Assembly (NCBI RefSeq): GCF_003033885.1
Contig: NZ_CP024081.1
Location: 2,849,462-2,913,461 of the forward strand
Reading direction: 5' to 3'
Length of the DNA: 64,000 nucleotides
Origin: Pseudomonas rhizophila
GTDB taxonomy: Bacteria > Pseudomonadota > Gammaproteobacteria > Pseudomonadales > Pseudomonadaceae
The first letter of the stretch is position 1, and every line of letters begins with the position of its first letter. This document shows, one piece after another, positions 55,984 to 64,000 of this stretch. The position numbers and the translations under genes were made by a program. Below the pieces are notes generated by a model. That model was not told the origin of the DNA and made no database searches. It saw only the letters and a program-made list of their open reading frames with translations.

Positions 55984-58303
55984 GCGGCACCCACTGGTCC
56001 AGCAACGCCGCCAGCTCTTCGCGCCGAAACGGCTTGGACAGGTAATCGTTCATGCCGGCGGCCCGGCATCGCTCACGTTCCTCAGGCATGGCGTTGGCTG
56101 TCAGTGCGACAATCGGCAGGTCCGGCCAGCGCCCGCTGCGACGGATCTGGCGACTGGCTTCGTAACCGTCCATGACCGGCATGTTGCAATCCATCAGGAC
56201 CAAATTGAAATCCCTCTGTTCGAGCAGGTCCAGGGCTTCGGCGCCATGGGCCGCGACGATGACTTCGCAACCGAGCTTCACCAGCATGCCCTTGGCCACC
56301 AGTTGGTTGACCGGATTGTCTTCCACCAGCAACACCCGCCCGCGTTTGGACGGCGCCAGGGTTTCGATCTGAGCGTCATTGATGGTGGTGGCGTCGCTTT
56401 GCAAGGCGCGACGCAGGATCTGATAGAGGGCATGGCGCGCCAGGGGCCGGGCCTGCTGTAACAAGGGGGCGAGGGCGGCGGCTTCTTCGCTGGGCAGAAA
56501 ACTGCCATATGCGGTGACCAGCAGGATGGGCGCGTCGAAGGTGGGACGCATAGTGAACAGGCATTCCGGGCAGTCGGTAATCAGGACATCAGGCTTGAGG
56601 CCCAGCAATCCGTCATCCACCGAACGTCTTTCATAGTCCAGCCCCCAGCCGGGCAATAGCATGTTGAGCAATTCGGCCAGGCCGCTGCTGCGGTCGGTGA
56701 TGGCCACAATATTGCCGCGCAAGGGCTCGACGGGCGTCGCCGGGGTATGGCAGGGCAGGGGCAGGTCAGCGCAGAACTGGCTGCCGAAACCGGCCTCGGA
56801 GGTGATCGTCAACTGGCCTTGCATGGCTTCACAGAGGTTGTAGGTCAGCGCCAGGCCCAGCCCGGTGCCACCGAATTGGCGGGTAATGCCAACACCGGCC
56901 TGGGTGAACGGCTGGAGAATTCGTGCTTGGGCTTCCTGGGGGATGCCGATGCCGGTATCACAGATCTCGATTCGCACGCCGTCTTCATGTGGACTCAAAC
57001 GTACGTCGACCCGGCCGAAGCGAGTGAATTTCAGCGCATTGGACAGCAGGTTGCTGACGATCTGGCGCACCCGGGTAGGGTCACCCAGGACCTGTGCTGG
57101 AAGCGCCGGGTCGATCAGGCAGGCCAGCTCGACGCTGGGAGCGGCGTTCTGGGAAAGCAGGTTGGCGGTGTCTTCGACCAGCGAGCCAAGGTCGAACGGG
57201 ATGCGTTCGAGTTCCAGTTGACCGGCGTCGAATTTCGACAGATCAAGGATATCGTTGAGCAGTTCAACCAGCACCTTGCCCGAGTCATGGGCGATCGATA
57301 GCTGTTGCTGTTGTTCGGCCGTCAGGGGGCCATCCAGTGACAGCGCGATCATTCCCAACAGACCGTTGAGCGGCGTGCGGATCTCATGGCTCATGTTGGC
57401 CAGAAAGACGGAGCGGGCTTCGGCCATATCCAGGGCGGTGCGCCGGGCCACTTCCAACTCCTCGTTGGACTGGCTGAGGCGGGCATTGATGGCTTTGAGT
57501 TCGGCGGTACGGGCCGAGACAATGTTTTCCAACTGCGCCAGGTAATCGGTGAGGCGATTTTCGGCCGTGCGCCGTTGCTGAATCTCGGTGGCGATATTTT
57601 CGAACTGCTGGTTGGCCACCGAGACCAGTACACCGATCTCGTCCTGCTGGTGGCCGGAGGGGCATTCCAGACGACTCTGCTCGCCGCTACTGGGATCGCG
57701 GCTGCTCAGTTCGCGGATCACCCGAACCAGCGGCTTGGTCAGCATCACATAAAACAACGCCAGCAGCAGACCGGTCAGGATCAGGCTGCGGGCGAAACCA
57801 TTGAGCAGCGTCACTTCGGCCCGGCGCAGGAACCGGCTGCCGAAAGCATAGGTGTCGACCTCCAGCCGCAGCACGCCCAGGGACTCGGCCGGCAGGTGGT
57901 CCAGATAGAGGCGGTCTTCGAACTGGCGCTGGGCACCGAAGAGAAAGTCGCTGATGAACCGGTAACTGCTCTGCAGTTCGGGGCGTTTGACGCTGGCCAG
58001 CACGGTGTTGTTGTTATCGATCAGTTGGGCACCGATGATGGCCGGTGAGCGCAACAGGCCCAAGGACAGCTCCTGGGCGAGTTCGGCATCGATGTTATAG
58101 GCGATACGCGATGCCGGGTTGTGGCTGATTTCCAGCAGCGACAGGATTTCACGGTTGATCGACGCGTCTTCGCTGGCATAATCGATGCCGATCTGCATCA
58201 GGCTGAGCAAAGTACCCAGCACGAAACCCACCAGAACGGTCAGCCGGGCCTGCTTGTAGGACAGCCGTTGGGTGAATCTGATGTCCATGGAATGATGAAC
58301 CAC
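55967..58303 (-). CDS. sagS: Hybrid sensor histidine kinase SagS
   Basis: About 775 residues. Two membrane helices (about 15-36 and 165-185) flank a small periplasmic domain; HAMP and coiled coil, HisKA with His301 (MSHEIRTPLNG), HATPase (GTGLGLALTYN), a degenerate receiver, and a C-terminal receiver with Asp700 (VLMDCNMPVMDG). Matches SagS, the surface-attachment sensor that feeds HptB and c-di-GMP signalling in P. aeruginosa, and sits in the same place beside ospR. Start is GTG 58303 (AAGGG upstream) or ATG 58288; residue numbers use the ATG. Confidence 0.9.
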   Translation of the reverse strand: MVHHSMDIRFTQRLSYKQARLTVLVGFVLGTLLSLMQIGIDYASEDASINREILSLLEISHNPASRIAYNIDAELAQELSLGLLRSPAIIGAQLIDNNNTVLASVKRPELQSSYRFISDFLFGAQRQFEDRLYLDHLPAESLGVLRLEVDTYAFGSRFLRRAEVTLLNGFARSLILTGLLLALFYVMLTKPLVRVIRELSSRDPSSGEQSRLECPSGHQQDEIGVLVSVANQQFENIATEIQQRRTAENRLTDYLAQLENIVSARTAELKAINARLSQSNEELEVARRTALDMAEARSVFLANMSHEIRTPLNGLLGMIALSLDGPLTAEQQQQLSIAHDSGKVLVELLNDILDLSKFDAGQLELERIPFDLGSLVEDTANLLSQNAAPSVELACLIDPALPAQVLGDPTRVRQIVSNLLSNALKFTRFGRVDVRLSPHEDGVRIEICDTGIGIPQEAQARILQPFTQAGVGITRQFGGTGLGLALTYNLCEAMQGQLTITSEAGFGSQFCADLPLPCHTPATPVEPLRGNIVAITDRSSGLAELLNMLLPGWGLDYERRSVDDGLLGLKPDVLITDCPECLFTMRPTFDAPILLVTAYGSFLPSEEAAALAPLLQQARPLARHALYQILRRALQSDATTINDAQIETLAPSKRGRVLLVEDNPVNQLVAKGMLVKLGCEVIVAAHGAEALDLLEQRDFNLVLMDCNMPVMDGYEASRQIRRSGRWPDLPIVALTANAMPEERERCRAAGMNDYLSKPFRREELAALLDQWVPLTSAL

Positions 58304-58451
58304 TTACGTTTCCCTTCGCCGCTCAAGCATAGCTGATCATCTCTGAATACCGATGCAGCCGGTTTATGTTGTGTGGGATAGACCCGCCATTGGGTACGGC
58401 GTTTCGTCGCTGTAGCGCCATCATCACTGTGAACCTGTCCGAGGAGAAGAC

Positions 58452-59342
58452 ATGGACTCTCGATTGAATGCTTTTCTTGAGCGTGCCGATGCGGTGCTGG
58501 CTCGCATAGAGCCCTTGTTGCCTGCTCCACGGCCGGCTATCGATTGGACCCGAACGCTGGCGGCCCGTTGGCAGCGCGACGGGCGCAGTGGTTACCTGCT
58601 GCCGCTTGAAGTCAGCCTCGACATGCGCCTGTCGGACCTGATTGGCGTGGATCGTCAGGTTGAACAGCTGGGTCGCAACACCCGCCAGTTCATCGATGGC
58701 ATGCCGGCCAACCATGCGTTGCTGTGGGGCTCGCGTGGCACTGGCAAGTCGTCTCTGGTGCGCGCGTTGCTGGCCGAACATGCCCAGCATGGCTTGCGGT
58801 TGATCGAGATCGAGCGCGATCACCTGGCCGATCTGCCGCGGGTGGTCGAACAAATCGCAAAGCTGCCGCAGCGCTTTGTGCTGTTCTGCGATGACCTGTC
58901 GTTCGAATCCGGGGAGGGCGATTACCGCGTTCTTAAAAGCGTGTTGGACGGGTCTCTGGAACAGGCGCCGGACAACGTGCTGTTGTACGCCACCTCCAAC
59001 CGCCGTCACCTGGTGCCGGAAAAGGAAAGCGACAACGAGAACTGGAAGCGGGTCGATGGCGAGCTTCACCCCAGCGAGGCCGTGGAGGACAAGATCGCCC
59101 TGTCTGACCGTTTCGGGTTGTGGCTGTCGTTTTATCCGTTTACCCAGGAGCATTTCCTCAACGTGGTGGAGCACTGGATCGGCGAGCTGGCGGCCAAGGC
59201 CGGGCTGGCCTGGCAGCGTGATGAAGCGCTGGATGTGCAGGCAGTGCGTTGGGCCACCGGGCGCGGCAACCGCAACGGACGTTGCGCTTATCAGTTTGCC
59301 CGATATTGGGTGGGCCTCAAACTTCTGGAGAATAAGGCATGA
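58452..59342 (+). CDS. DUF815 AAA-family ATPase
   Basis: 296 residues. Walker A WGSRGTGKSSLVRAL near residue 93, Walker B FVLFCDDLSFE, sensor LLYATSNRRHLVPE. DUF815 is a AAA+-like group with no known function. It overlaps by 4 bases the fRMsr gene that follows, so it is coupled with it. GAGGAG before the ATG. Confidence 0.87.
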   Translation: MDSRLNAFLERADAVLARIEPLLPAPRPAIDWTRTLAARWQRDGRSGYLLPLEVSLDMRLSDLIGVDRQVEQLGRNTRQFIDGMPANHALLWGSRGTGKSSLVRALLAEHAQHGLRLIEIERDHLADLPRVVEQIAKLPQRFVLFCDDLSFESGEGDYRVLKSVLDGSLEQAPDNVLLYATSNRRHLVPEKESDNENWKRVDGELHPSEAVEDKIALSDRFGLWLSFYPFTQEHFLNVVEHWIGELAAKAGLAWQRDEALDVQAVRWATGRGNRNGRCAYQFARYWVGLKLLENKA

Positions 59343-59821
59343 TCGATTTGAAAGGCACCGGCGAAGGTCTCGACGGCTATGGCTTGTTAGCGGCACAGCT
59401 TGAGTCCTTGCTGGCCGATGAGCGTGATTTCATCGCCAATGCCGCGCAGTTTTCGGCCTTTCTGTTCAGTCAGCTGGACGACTTGAACTGGGCCGGCTTT
59501 TACCTCAATCGCAACGAAGAACTGGTGCTGGGCCCATTCCAGGGGCAGATCGCCTGCGTGCGAATTCCCTTTGGCCGTGGTGTGTGCGGGACAGCGGCGG
59601 CGACCCGCCAGACTCAGCGTGTTGAAGACGTCCATGCCTTTGCCGGGCATATCGCCTGCGACAGCGCGTCGAACAGCGAACTGGTGGTGCCGCTGGTCAA
59701 GGGCGGGCGCCTGATCGGCGTGCTCGACCTGGACAGTCCGAAACTGGCACGTTTTACCGAGCATGACCGGGCCGGTATCGAGCAACTGGCCGATATCTTC
59801 CTGCGCCTGACAGACTGCTGA
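59339..59821 (+). CDS. Free methionine-(R)-sulfoxide reductase (GAF domain)
   Basis: 160 residues, single GAF domain of the fRMsr/YebR family. Cys73, Cys83 and Cys107 have the 10- and 24-residue spacings of E. coli YebR (as I remember, Cys84, 94, 118). Reduces free Met-R-sulfoxide. ATGA overlap with the DUF815 gene. Confidence 0.93.
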   Translation: MIDLKGTGEGLDGYGLLAAQLESLLADERDFIANAAQFSAFLFSQLDDLNWAGFYLNRNEELVLGPFQGQIACVRIPFGRGVCGTAAATRQTQRVEDVHAFAGHIACDSASNSELVVPLVKGGRLIGVLDLDSPKLARFTEHDRAGIEQLADIFLRLTDC

Positions 59822-59890
59822 CCCGCTTGCCGTAGCAGTTGGCCATAGCTCGGACCGCGTTCGGCTCGGCAGCGCCTACAACGGCGGCTT

Positions 59891-62839
59891 TCATGCCTTC
59901 AGTCCGGCCTTGTCCAACAGGCTGTCCGGGTCGACCTCATCGATCTGGCGCGGATCGAGAAACTGGTTGGCGTAGCTCAGGTAGATCTTTTCATCGATGA
60001 ACAGCCCGAACAGCTCTGGATCGATGTGGGCGTCACGGCACATGGTGGCCATGATGCCCAGGGCTTCACTCAGTTTCTTGGCCTTCTTGTAAGGACGATC
60101 GGCAGCCGTCAGTGCTTCGAAAATGTCCGCAATCGCCATCATGCGTGCCGGCAGGCTCATCTCCTCGCGTTTGAGCCGCTTGGGATATCCCGTGCCGTCC
60201 ATCTTCTCGTGATGCCCGCCAGCGATCTCCGCCACGTTGCCCAAATGGCTAGGAAAGGGTAACTGGCTGAGCATCAGGATTGTTTGCACCATGTGATGGT
60301 TGATGACGTAACGCTCTTCACGCGTCAGCGTGCCTCGTTTGATGCTGAGGTTATAAAGCTCGCCGCGGTTGTACTTCCAGGGCGGCACGTCGAGCTGGAA
60401 CCCCCACGGGTTGTCTGTCGGGATCAGCTCGGCTTCGTGCCGCTCCAGCAGGTGCTCGGGCTTGTCCGCCAACAACCGTTCAGTGACTGGAAGCGCAGGC
60501 TTGGGCGTGCGTGCCTGGCGCCGGTTCTCTTCCCAGGAAACCCCCAGGCGGTCATCCAGGGTCCGGGTCCAGGGGCGTTGGGCGATATCTTGCAAACGTT
60601 GCAGGTCGGCGTCGGCCATGGCCTCGGAGCCGAGGTTGCAGCGGGCGACGAAGGCAAAGTCGTCATCGAGGCTGGCCAGTGTGGCGTCGCGTCGCTGGGC
60701 CAGGGATGACGGCTCGCCACCCGTTGCCAGGGCCTGCCAATAATCGACCCAGGCGTCGCGCTTGAGCACCTCGAAGCGCGTGCGAATCTCGTGGATCCGG
60801 TCGTTCAGGGTTTCCAGTTTGGTGGCTTTGTCGACCACGTATTCGGGTGTGGTGACCTTGCCGCAATCGTGCAGCCAGGCGGCGATGTGCAGCGCTTCCC
60901 ACTCATCTTCCGTGGGACGGTAGGCCTGGAATGCCGACGCCTGGCTGGCAGCGGCGGCCTGGGCGAGCATCAGCGTCAGGGCTGGCACCCGCTGGCAATG
61001 ACCGCCGGTGTAAGGACTCTTGGCATCGATCGCCCCAGCCAGCAGTTGAATGAACGAATCGAGCAGTTGTTTTTGCCGGGCTTGCAGGCGCTGGCCTTCA
61101 ATGCTCACGGTGGCGGCGCCGGACACGGCCTGCAGGAAGGCAATGCGGTCTGGCTGCAGTTTTTCCAGGTCGGCTTCGGTGCCGCTGTCGGTTATCAGCA
61201 ACACCAGAACCCCGACGGTTTCCTGGTGACGATTGCGCAGGCGGATGCCGATCAGGTGAACCCGTGGCGCATCCAGTGCCAGCAGGACACTCTTGAGGTC
61301 GCCGACCTGCTCGAAGCCCAACGAGGTGACGAGGTTGTCCGAGGCGTCCAGTTGCTGCAGCCATGGCGGGCTGTCCTGTGCCTTGAGCGCATGACCTTGC
61401 AAGCCGAAGGCAGCAAGGTCCCGAGGCCTTCCATCGATGACCAACCCATAGGGCCTGACCTGATCGTCATCGTTCTCGCGCAGGTAAATCAGGCCGGCCT
61501 GGGCCTGGCCGATTTTCACTGTTTCGAACAGCACCCGCTCCAGCAACGGGGCAAAGCGGGTTTCGGCGCGCAGACTGGCGGTGATTTCGAAGAAGCTTGC
61601 CAGGGTCTCTTTCATTCGCGCCATTGAGACGCCCAACTGATCGACCTCCAGCACGGGGGAGCGGCGGGACACCGGGTAGTTGAAATCGAAGCTGCGGATG
61701 GCGTCCGCCTCCTGCACCAGTGCGCGCAGGGGCTTGACCAGAATCCTGGAGGTCAACCAGCCCAGGGGCAGGCACAGGAGCAGAGTGGCGAGGGTAATCA
61801 GCGCGCCTTGCCAGCGCATGCGATAGGCATCGGCCAGCAACTCATCCTCAGGGACCAGCAACGCCAGTTCCAGGCCCTGCGGCCCGCCTTCCTGCATGTG
61901 GCTGCGCGAAACGATCCATTGGCGTCCACCAGCCTCCAGGCGTGGGGTGTCGGTGTTGTCGTCGAGTGCGGCGGCGATGGCCGGGCTGAGGTCGCGTGCC
62001 TTGATCAGGCGTGCCGACTGGATGTCGGTGATCAGCCGATGACTGTCGGGGTAGGCGACTGTATTGCCCTGGGGGTCGAGCAGCACAATTTCGGTGCCGG
62101 CGGTCACCCTGTGCTTGGCCAGGGTCTGGGACAGGGACGCCAGGGTCAGGTCGGCAGCGATGACCGCCTGTTCGCCACTGCGCCGGGCGAGGGTGGTGCC
62201 CAGGTTTTGGGTGGAGAAGAATACGTAGGGTTCGGTGGTGATTTGCTCGGCGCTTCCCAGCGCGCTGCGAAACCAGCCTCGGTTGCGTGGATCGTAGGAT
62301 TCGTCGGCAATGTCCTGACGGCTGACGAGCGTCAGGCTCTGGTCGTAGAACAGCGACTGGGCACGAACCTGGCCGGGGGTAGCTGTCCTATCCACGGTCC
62401 AGACCTGGTAGGCCGCGTTGGCCGGTGCTTTCAGCGCGGTCTTCAGGGCTTCGGTACGCAAGGGACGGACCATCAGGAAGTCGCCATTGCTGTCGCCCAG
62501 GTACAGCGACGCCAGGTTCGGGTTGTCCCGCAGCGCCTGGCTGAAGGGGGCGAGCAGGGCCAGGCGCTGAGCGATCCTGGGTTCACGTGTCGCCGGGTAA
62601 TCGGCTAGCAGGCCCAACAGGTGGCGGATGGGTTCATAGGTGTCATACAAATCCAGGCGTACGTCCTGCTCGATGCGGTTGAACAGTTTTTCACTGCTGG
62701 ACAGGATGATTTGTGTGGTTTGGTGATAGTTGAAAATGCCTAGCACCACACCGGTCAGCAGCAGGAGCAACGTAAACATCACGCTGATGTGTACGTGCAA
62801 GGGGAACCGGCGTTGTTGCGGACGCGGTGCGCTGGGCAT
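59891..62839 (-). CDS. HD-GYP phosphodiesterase with Cache, HAMP and GAF domains
   Basis: 982 residues. Membrane helix near 14-36, periplasmic Cache-like domain (about 40-310), second helix near 325-345, HAMP, GAF (about 450-600), then the HD-GYP domain: HDCGK (His657-Asp658) and HHEKMDGTGYP (876-886). Intact HD and GYP motifs, so c-di-GMP hydrolysis is expected. Start at 62839 has GGAG eight bases upstream. The Cache domain suggests sensing of a small external ligand. Confidence 0.9.
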   Translation of the reverse strand: MPSAPRPQQRRFPLHVHISVMFTLLLLLTGVVLGIFNYHQTTQIILSSSEKLFNRIEQDVRLDLYDTYEPIRHLLGLLADYPATREPRIAQRLALLAPFSQALRDNPNLASLYLGDSNGDFLMVRPLRTEALKTALKAPANAAYQVWTVDRTATPGQVRAQSLFYDQSLTLVSRQDIADESYDPRNRGWFRSALGSAEQITTEPYVFFSTQNLGTTLARRSGEQAVIAADLTLASLSQTLAKHRVTAGTEIVLLDPQGNTVAYPDSHRLITDIQSARLIKARDLSPAIAAALDDNTDTPRLEAGGRQWIVSRSHMQEGGPQGLELALLVPEDELLADAYRMRWQGALITLATLLLCLPLGWLTSRILVKPLRALVQEADAIRSFDFNYPVSRRSPVLEVDQLGVSMARMKETLASFFEITASLRAETRFAPLLERVLFETVKIGQAQAGLIYLRENDDDQVRPYGLVIDGRPRDLAAFGLQGHALKAQDSPPWLQQLDASDNLVTSLGFEQVGDLKSVLLALDAPRVHLIGIRLRNRHQETVGVLVLLITDSGTEADLEKLQPDRIAFLQAVSGAATVSIEGQRLQARQKQLLDSFIQLLAGAIDAKSPYTGGHCQRVPALTLMLAQAAAASQASAFQAYRPTEDEWEALHIAAWLHDCGKVTTPEYVVDKATKLETLNDRIHEIRTRFEVLKRDAWVDYWQALATGGEPSSLAQRRDATLASLDDDFAFVARCNLGSEAMADADLQRLQDIAQRPWTRTLDDRLGVSWEENRRQARTPKPALPVTERLLADKPEHLLERHEAELIPTDNPWGFQLDVPPWKYNRGELYNLSIKRGTLTREERYVINHHMVQTILMLSQLPFPSHLGNVAEIAGGHHEKMDGTGYPKRLKREEMSLPARMMAIADIFEALTAADRPYKKAKKLSEALGIMATMCRDAHIDPELFGLFIDEKIYLSYANQFLDPRQIDEVDPDSLLDKAGLKA

Positions 62840-62956
62840 TGCAGTCACTCCAAGTGTTGATGGGCGTTCCCAACTCATTCCCTGCCGCGCCGGGGGAAAC
62901 CAATCGAGAACGCCCCTGGTGCGCACTGCTGAGCGATCAGCATAGTAAACGCTGGA

Positions 62957-64000
62957 TTATTTTGCCTTGGCGATCTCTGTTTCCAGGGCGCGCTCCAGTT
63001 CGGTCATGGCCTGGTCGAGCGCCTCGGTACATTCGCCAATGGGTTGCGCACCCTGTGCCTGGTGGCAGGCGTGTTCCAGCGCCTCACATCTTTGTATCAA
63101 CGAGGTCGCCTGCACGATTCGGGCGACGCCTTTTATTTTGTGCGCGGCCTCGGTCAGTGCCTGTCGGTCCCCACTGCGGGCAATATCGAGCAACTCCCGG
63201 CGGTCCGAGCGATTGCTGCTGAGCAGTTCTTCCAACAGGCGCCGGATGGACAAGGGGTTGCCACCGGTCAAGGTCTGCAGGCTTTGCACATTGAAAGCCT
63301 TGGGCCGGCTGGTGGATCTGACTGTTTTCATCCATTGGCTCAGGGCGCTCAGGCTGATCGGTTTGAACAGGCAGTCGTCCATTCCGGCGTCCCGGCAGCG
63401 TTGTTTTTCCTCCGGTTGTGCGTTGGCGGTAAACCCCAGGATGGTGCAGCGCGGCAGTTCGCGTTCGCACTCATGGCGACGAATCGAACTGGCCAGTTCG
63501 TAGCCACTCATGATGGGCATGTTGCAATCGGCGATGACCAGGTCGAAATCCCCTTCATGCCAGGCTTTGAGTCCTTGTGCGCCATCATGGGCGACCTGAT
63601 GGTGATGACCCAGGTACTCCAGTTGTTGCGACATCAACAAGCGATTGGCCGGATGGTCATCCACGACCAGAACGCTCAAGGCGGCCGTGGCCGTTTCAAC
63701 GACAGGTTCCGGGGGCACGCAAACCGTGGTGGTCGGCAGGGTAGTCAGTTGCAGTGAAATCTGGACCCGGGTGCCGATGCCCGGCTCACTGCTCATGTGC
63801 AGACTGCCGCCCATCATCTGACACAGGTTGCGACTGATCACCAGGCCAAGTCCTGCGCCCGTTCGCGCCATCCGGCCGGTGTTGTCGACCTGGGAAAACG
63901 GCTCGAACAGACGTTGCAGGTCTGCCGCACTGATGCCGATGCCGCTGTCGCTGACCTCCAGTTGCATGTGCAGGGTGTCATCCGGGGCGGCCGGAGACAG
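62957..64000 (-). CDS. Hybrid sensor kinase with REC and Hpt domains, N-terminal part off the window
   Basis: The frame stays open to the window edge, so the protein starts beyond it. Visible: end of a HATPase (DSGIGI, GAGLGLVISRN), a receiver domain with Asp in LVIADCNMPIMSGYE and Lys in LFKPIS, and a C-terminal Hpt domain with the phospho-His in AAHKIKGVARI. This is a BvgS/EvgS-like phosphorelay order (HATPase-REC-Hpt). A partner response regulator is not in view; the HD-GYP gene lies just downstream, 117 bases away, on the same strand. Confidence 0.9.
   Translation of the reverse strand: MSPAAPDDTLHMQLEVSDSGIGISAADLQRLFEPFSQVDNTGRMARTGAGLGLVISRNLCQMMGGSLHMSSEPGIGTRVQISLQLTTLPTTTVCVPPEPVVETATAALSVLVVDDHPANRLLMSQQLEYLGHHHQVAHDGAQGLKAWHEGDFDLVIADCNMPIMSGYELASSIRRHECERELPRCTILGFTANAQPEEKQRCRDAGMDDCLFKPISLSALSQWMKTVRSTSRPKAFNVQSLQTLTGGNPLSIRRLLEELLSSNRSDRRELLDIARSGDRQALTEAAHKIKGVARIVQATSLIQRCEALEHACHQAQGAQPIGECTEALDQAMTELERALETEIAKAK

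Overview
The window is a stretch of Pseudomonas chromosome, most likely from the P. fluorescens group. The evidence is the OprI lipoprotein, the arginine-rhamnosylated EF-P system (EarP with an Arg32-type EF-P), the tpm/htpX/msrB/gpx/ospR/sagS gene run typical of the genus, and many copies of the Pseudomonas REP palindrome with core GGGAGCGAGCCTGCTCGCG. Base use is GC-rich throughout, except in the O-antigen-type acyltransferase near the left end. I saw no phage, insertion sequence, CRISPR array, rRNA or tRNA. Almost everything is core genome.

Layout. 0-5.3 kb: end of a polysaccharide locus (3'-part of a WbpM/FlaA1-type dehydratase, a ComEA-like protein, an AT-rich OafA-type acyltransferase with SGNH domain) and a DUF1989 gene. 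5.3-7.0 kb: a small DUF2897 protein and an ethanolamine permease, leftward. 7.4-15.4 kb: complete kdpFABCDE operon for high-affinity potassium uptake, with a KdpE-type site upstream and palindromic repeats between kdpB/kdpC and kdpC/kdpD. 15.4-24 kb: patatin-like phospholipase, small lipoprotein, CHAD protein, thioesterase, chemoreceptor, TatD, MltF-type lytic transglycosylase, DoxX protein. 24.1-24.6 kb: a strong promoter, a leader that looks like a long-loop SAM-II-type riboswitch, and a short methyltransferase-like gene. 24.7-31 kb: greB, ybbP-ybbA, divergent tesA, L,D-transpeptidase facing oprI. 31.5-37.8 kb: GNAT, class I DAHP synthase, PanE-like reductase, 5'-nucleotidase, universal stress protein, cysB, a GreA-like factor. 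37.9-39.7 kb: earP-efp. 39.9-43.1 kb: secreted hydrolase, ohr/ohrR, TauE. 43.1-50 kb: LysR, DUF1127, YcaQ-like, class II DAHP synthase, spermidine-synthase-like, DEAD helicase with long leader. 50-59.8 kb: dioxygenase, tpm, htpX, AlaA-like aminotransferase, msrB, gpx-ospR, sagS, DUF815 ATPase, free-Met-sulfoxide reductase. 59.9-64 kb: HD-GYP c-di-GMP phosphodiesterase and the C-terminal half of a hybrid histidine kinase with REC and Hpt domains that runs off the window.

How the genes fit together. Three themes recur. Peroxide and methionine-oxidation defence: ohr/ohrR, msrB, gpx/ospR and fRMsr. Envelope work: OprI with an L,D-transpeptidase, MltF, HtpX. Surface and signal decisions: SagS, the HD-GYP protein, the terminal hybrid kinase, the chemoreceptor. 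The least expected element is the SAM-II-like leader at 24.17-24.27 kb; the 24-bp perfect palindrome before gpx-ospR and the terminator just ahead of msrB are the next most useful regulatory leads. I found no convincing new multi-gene system.
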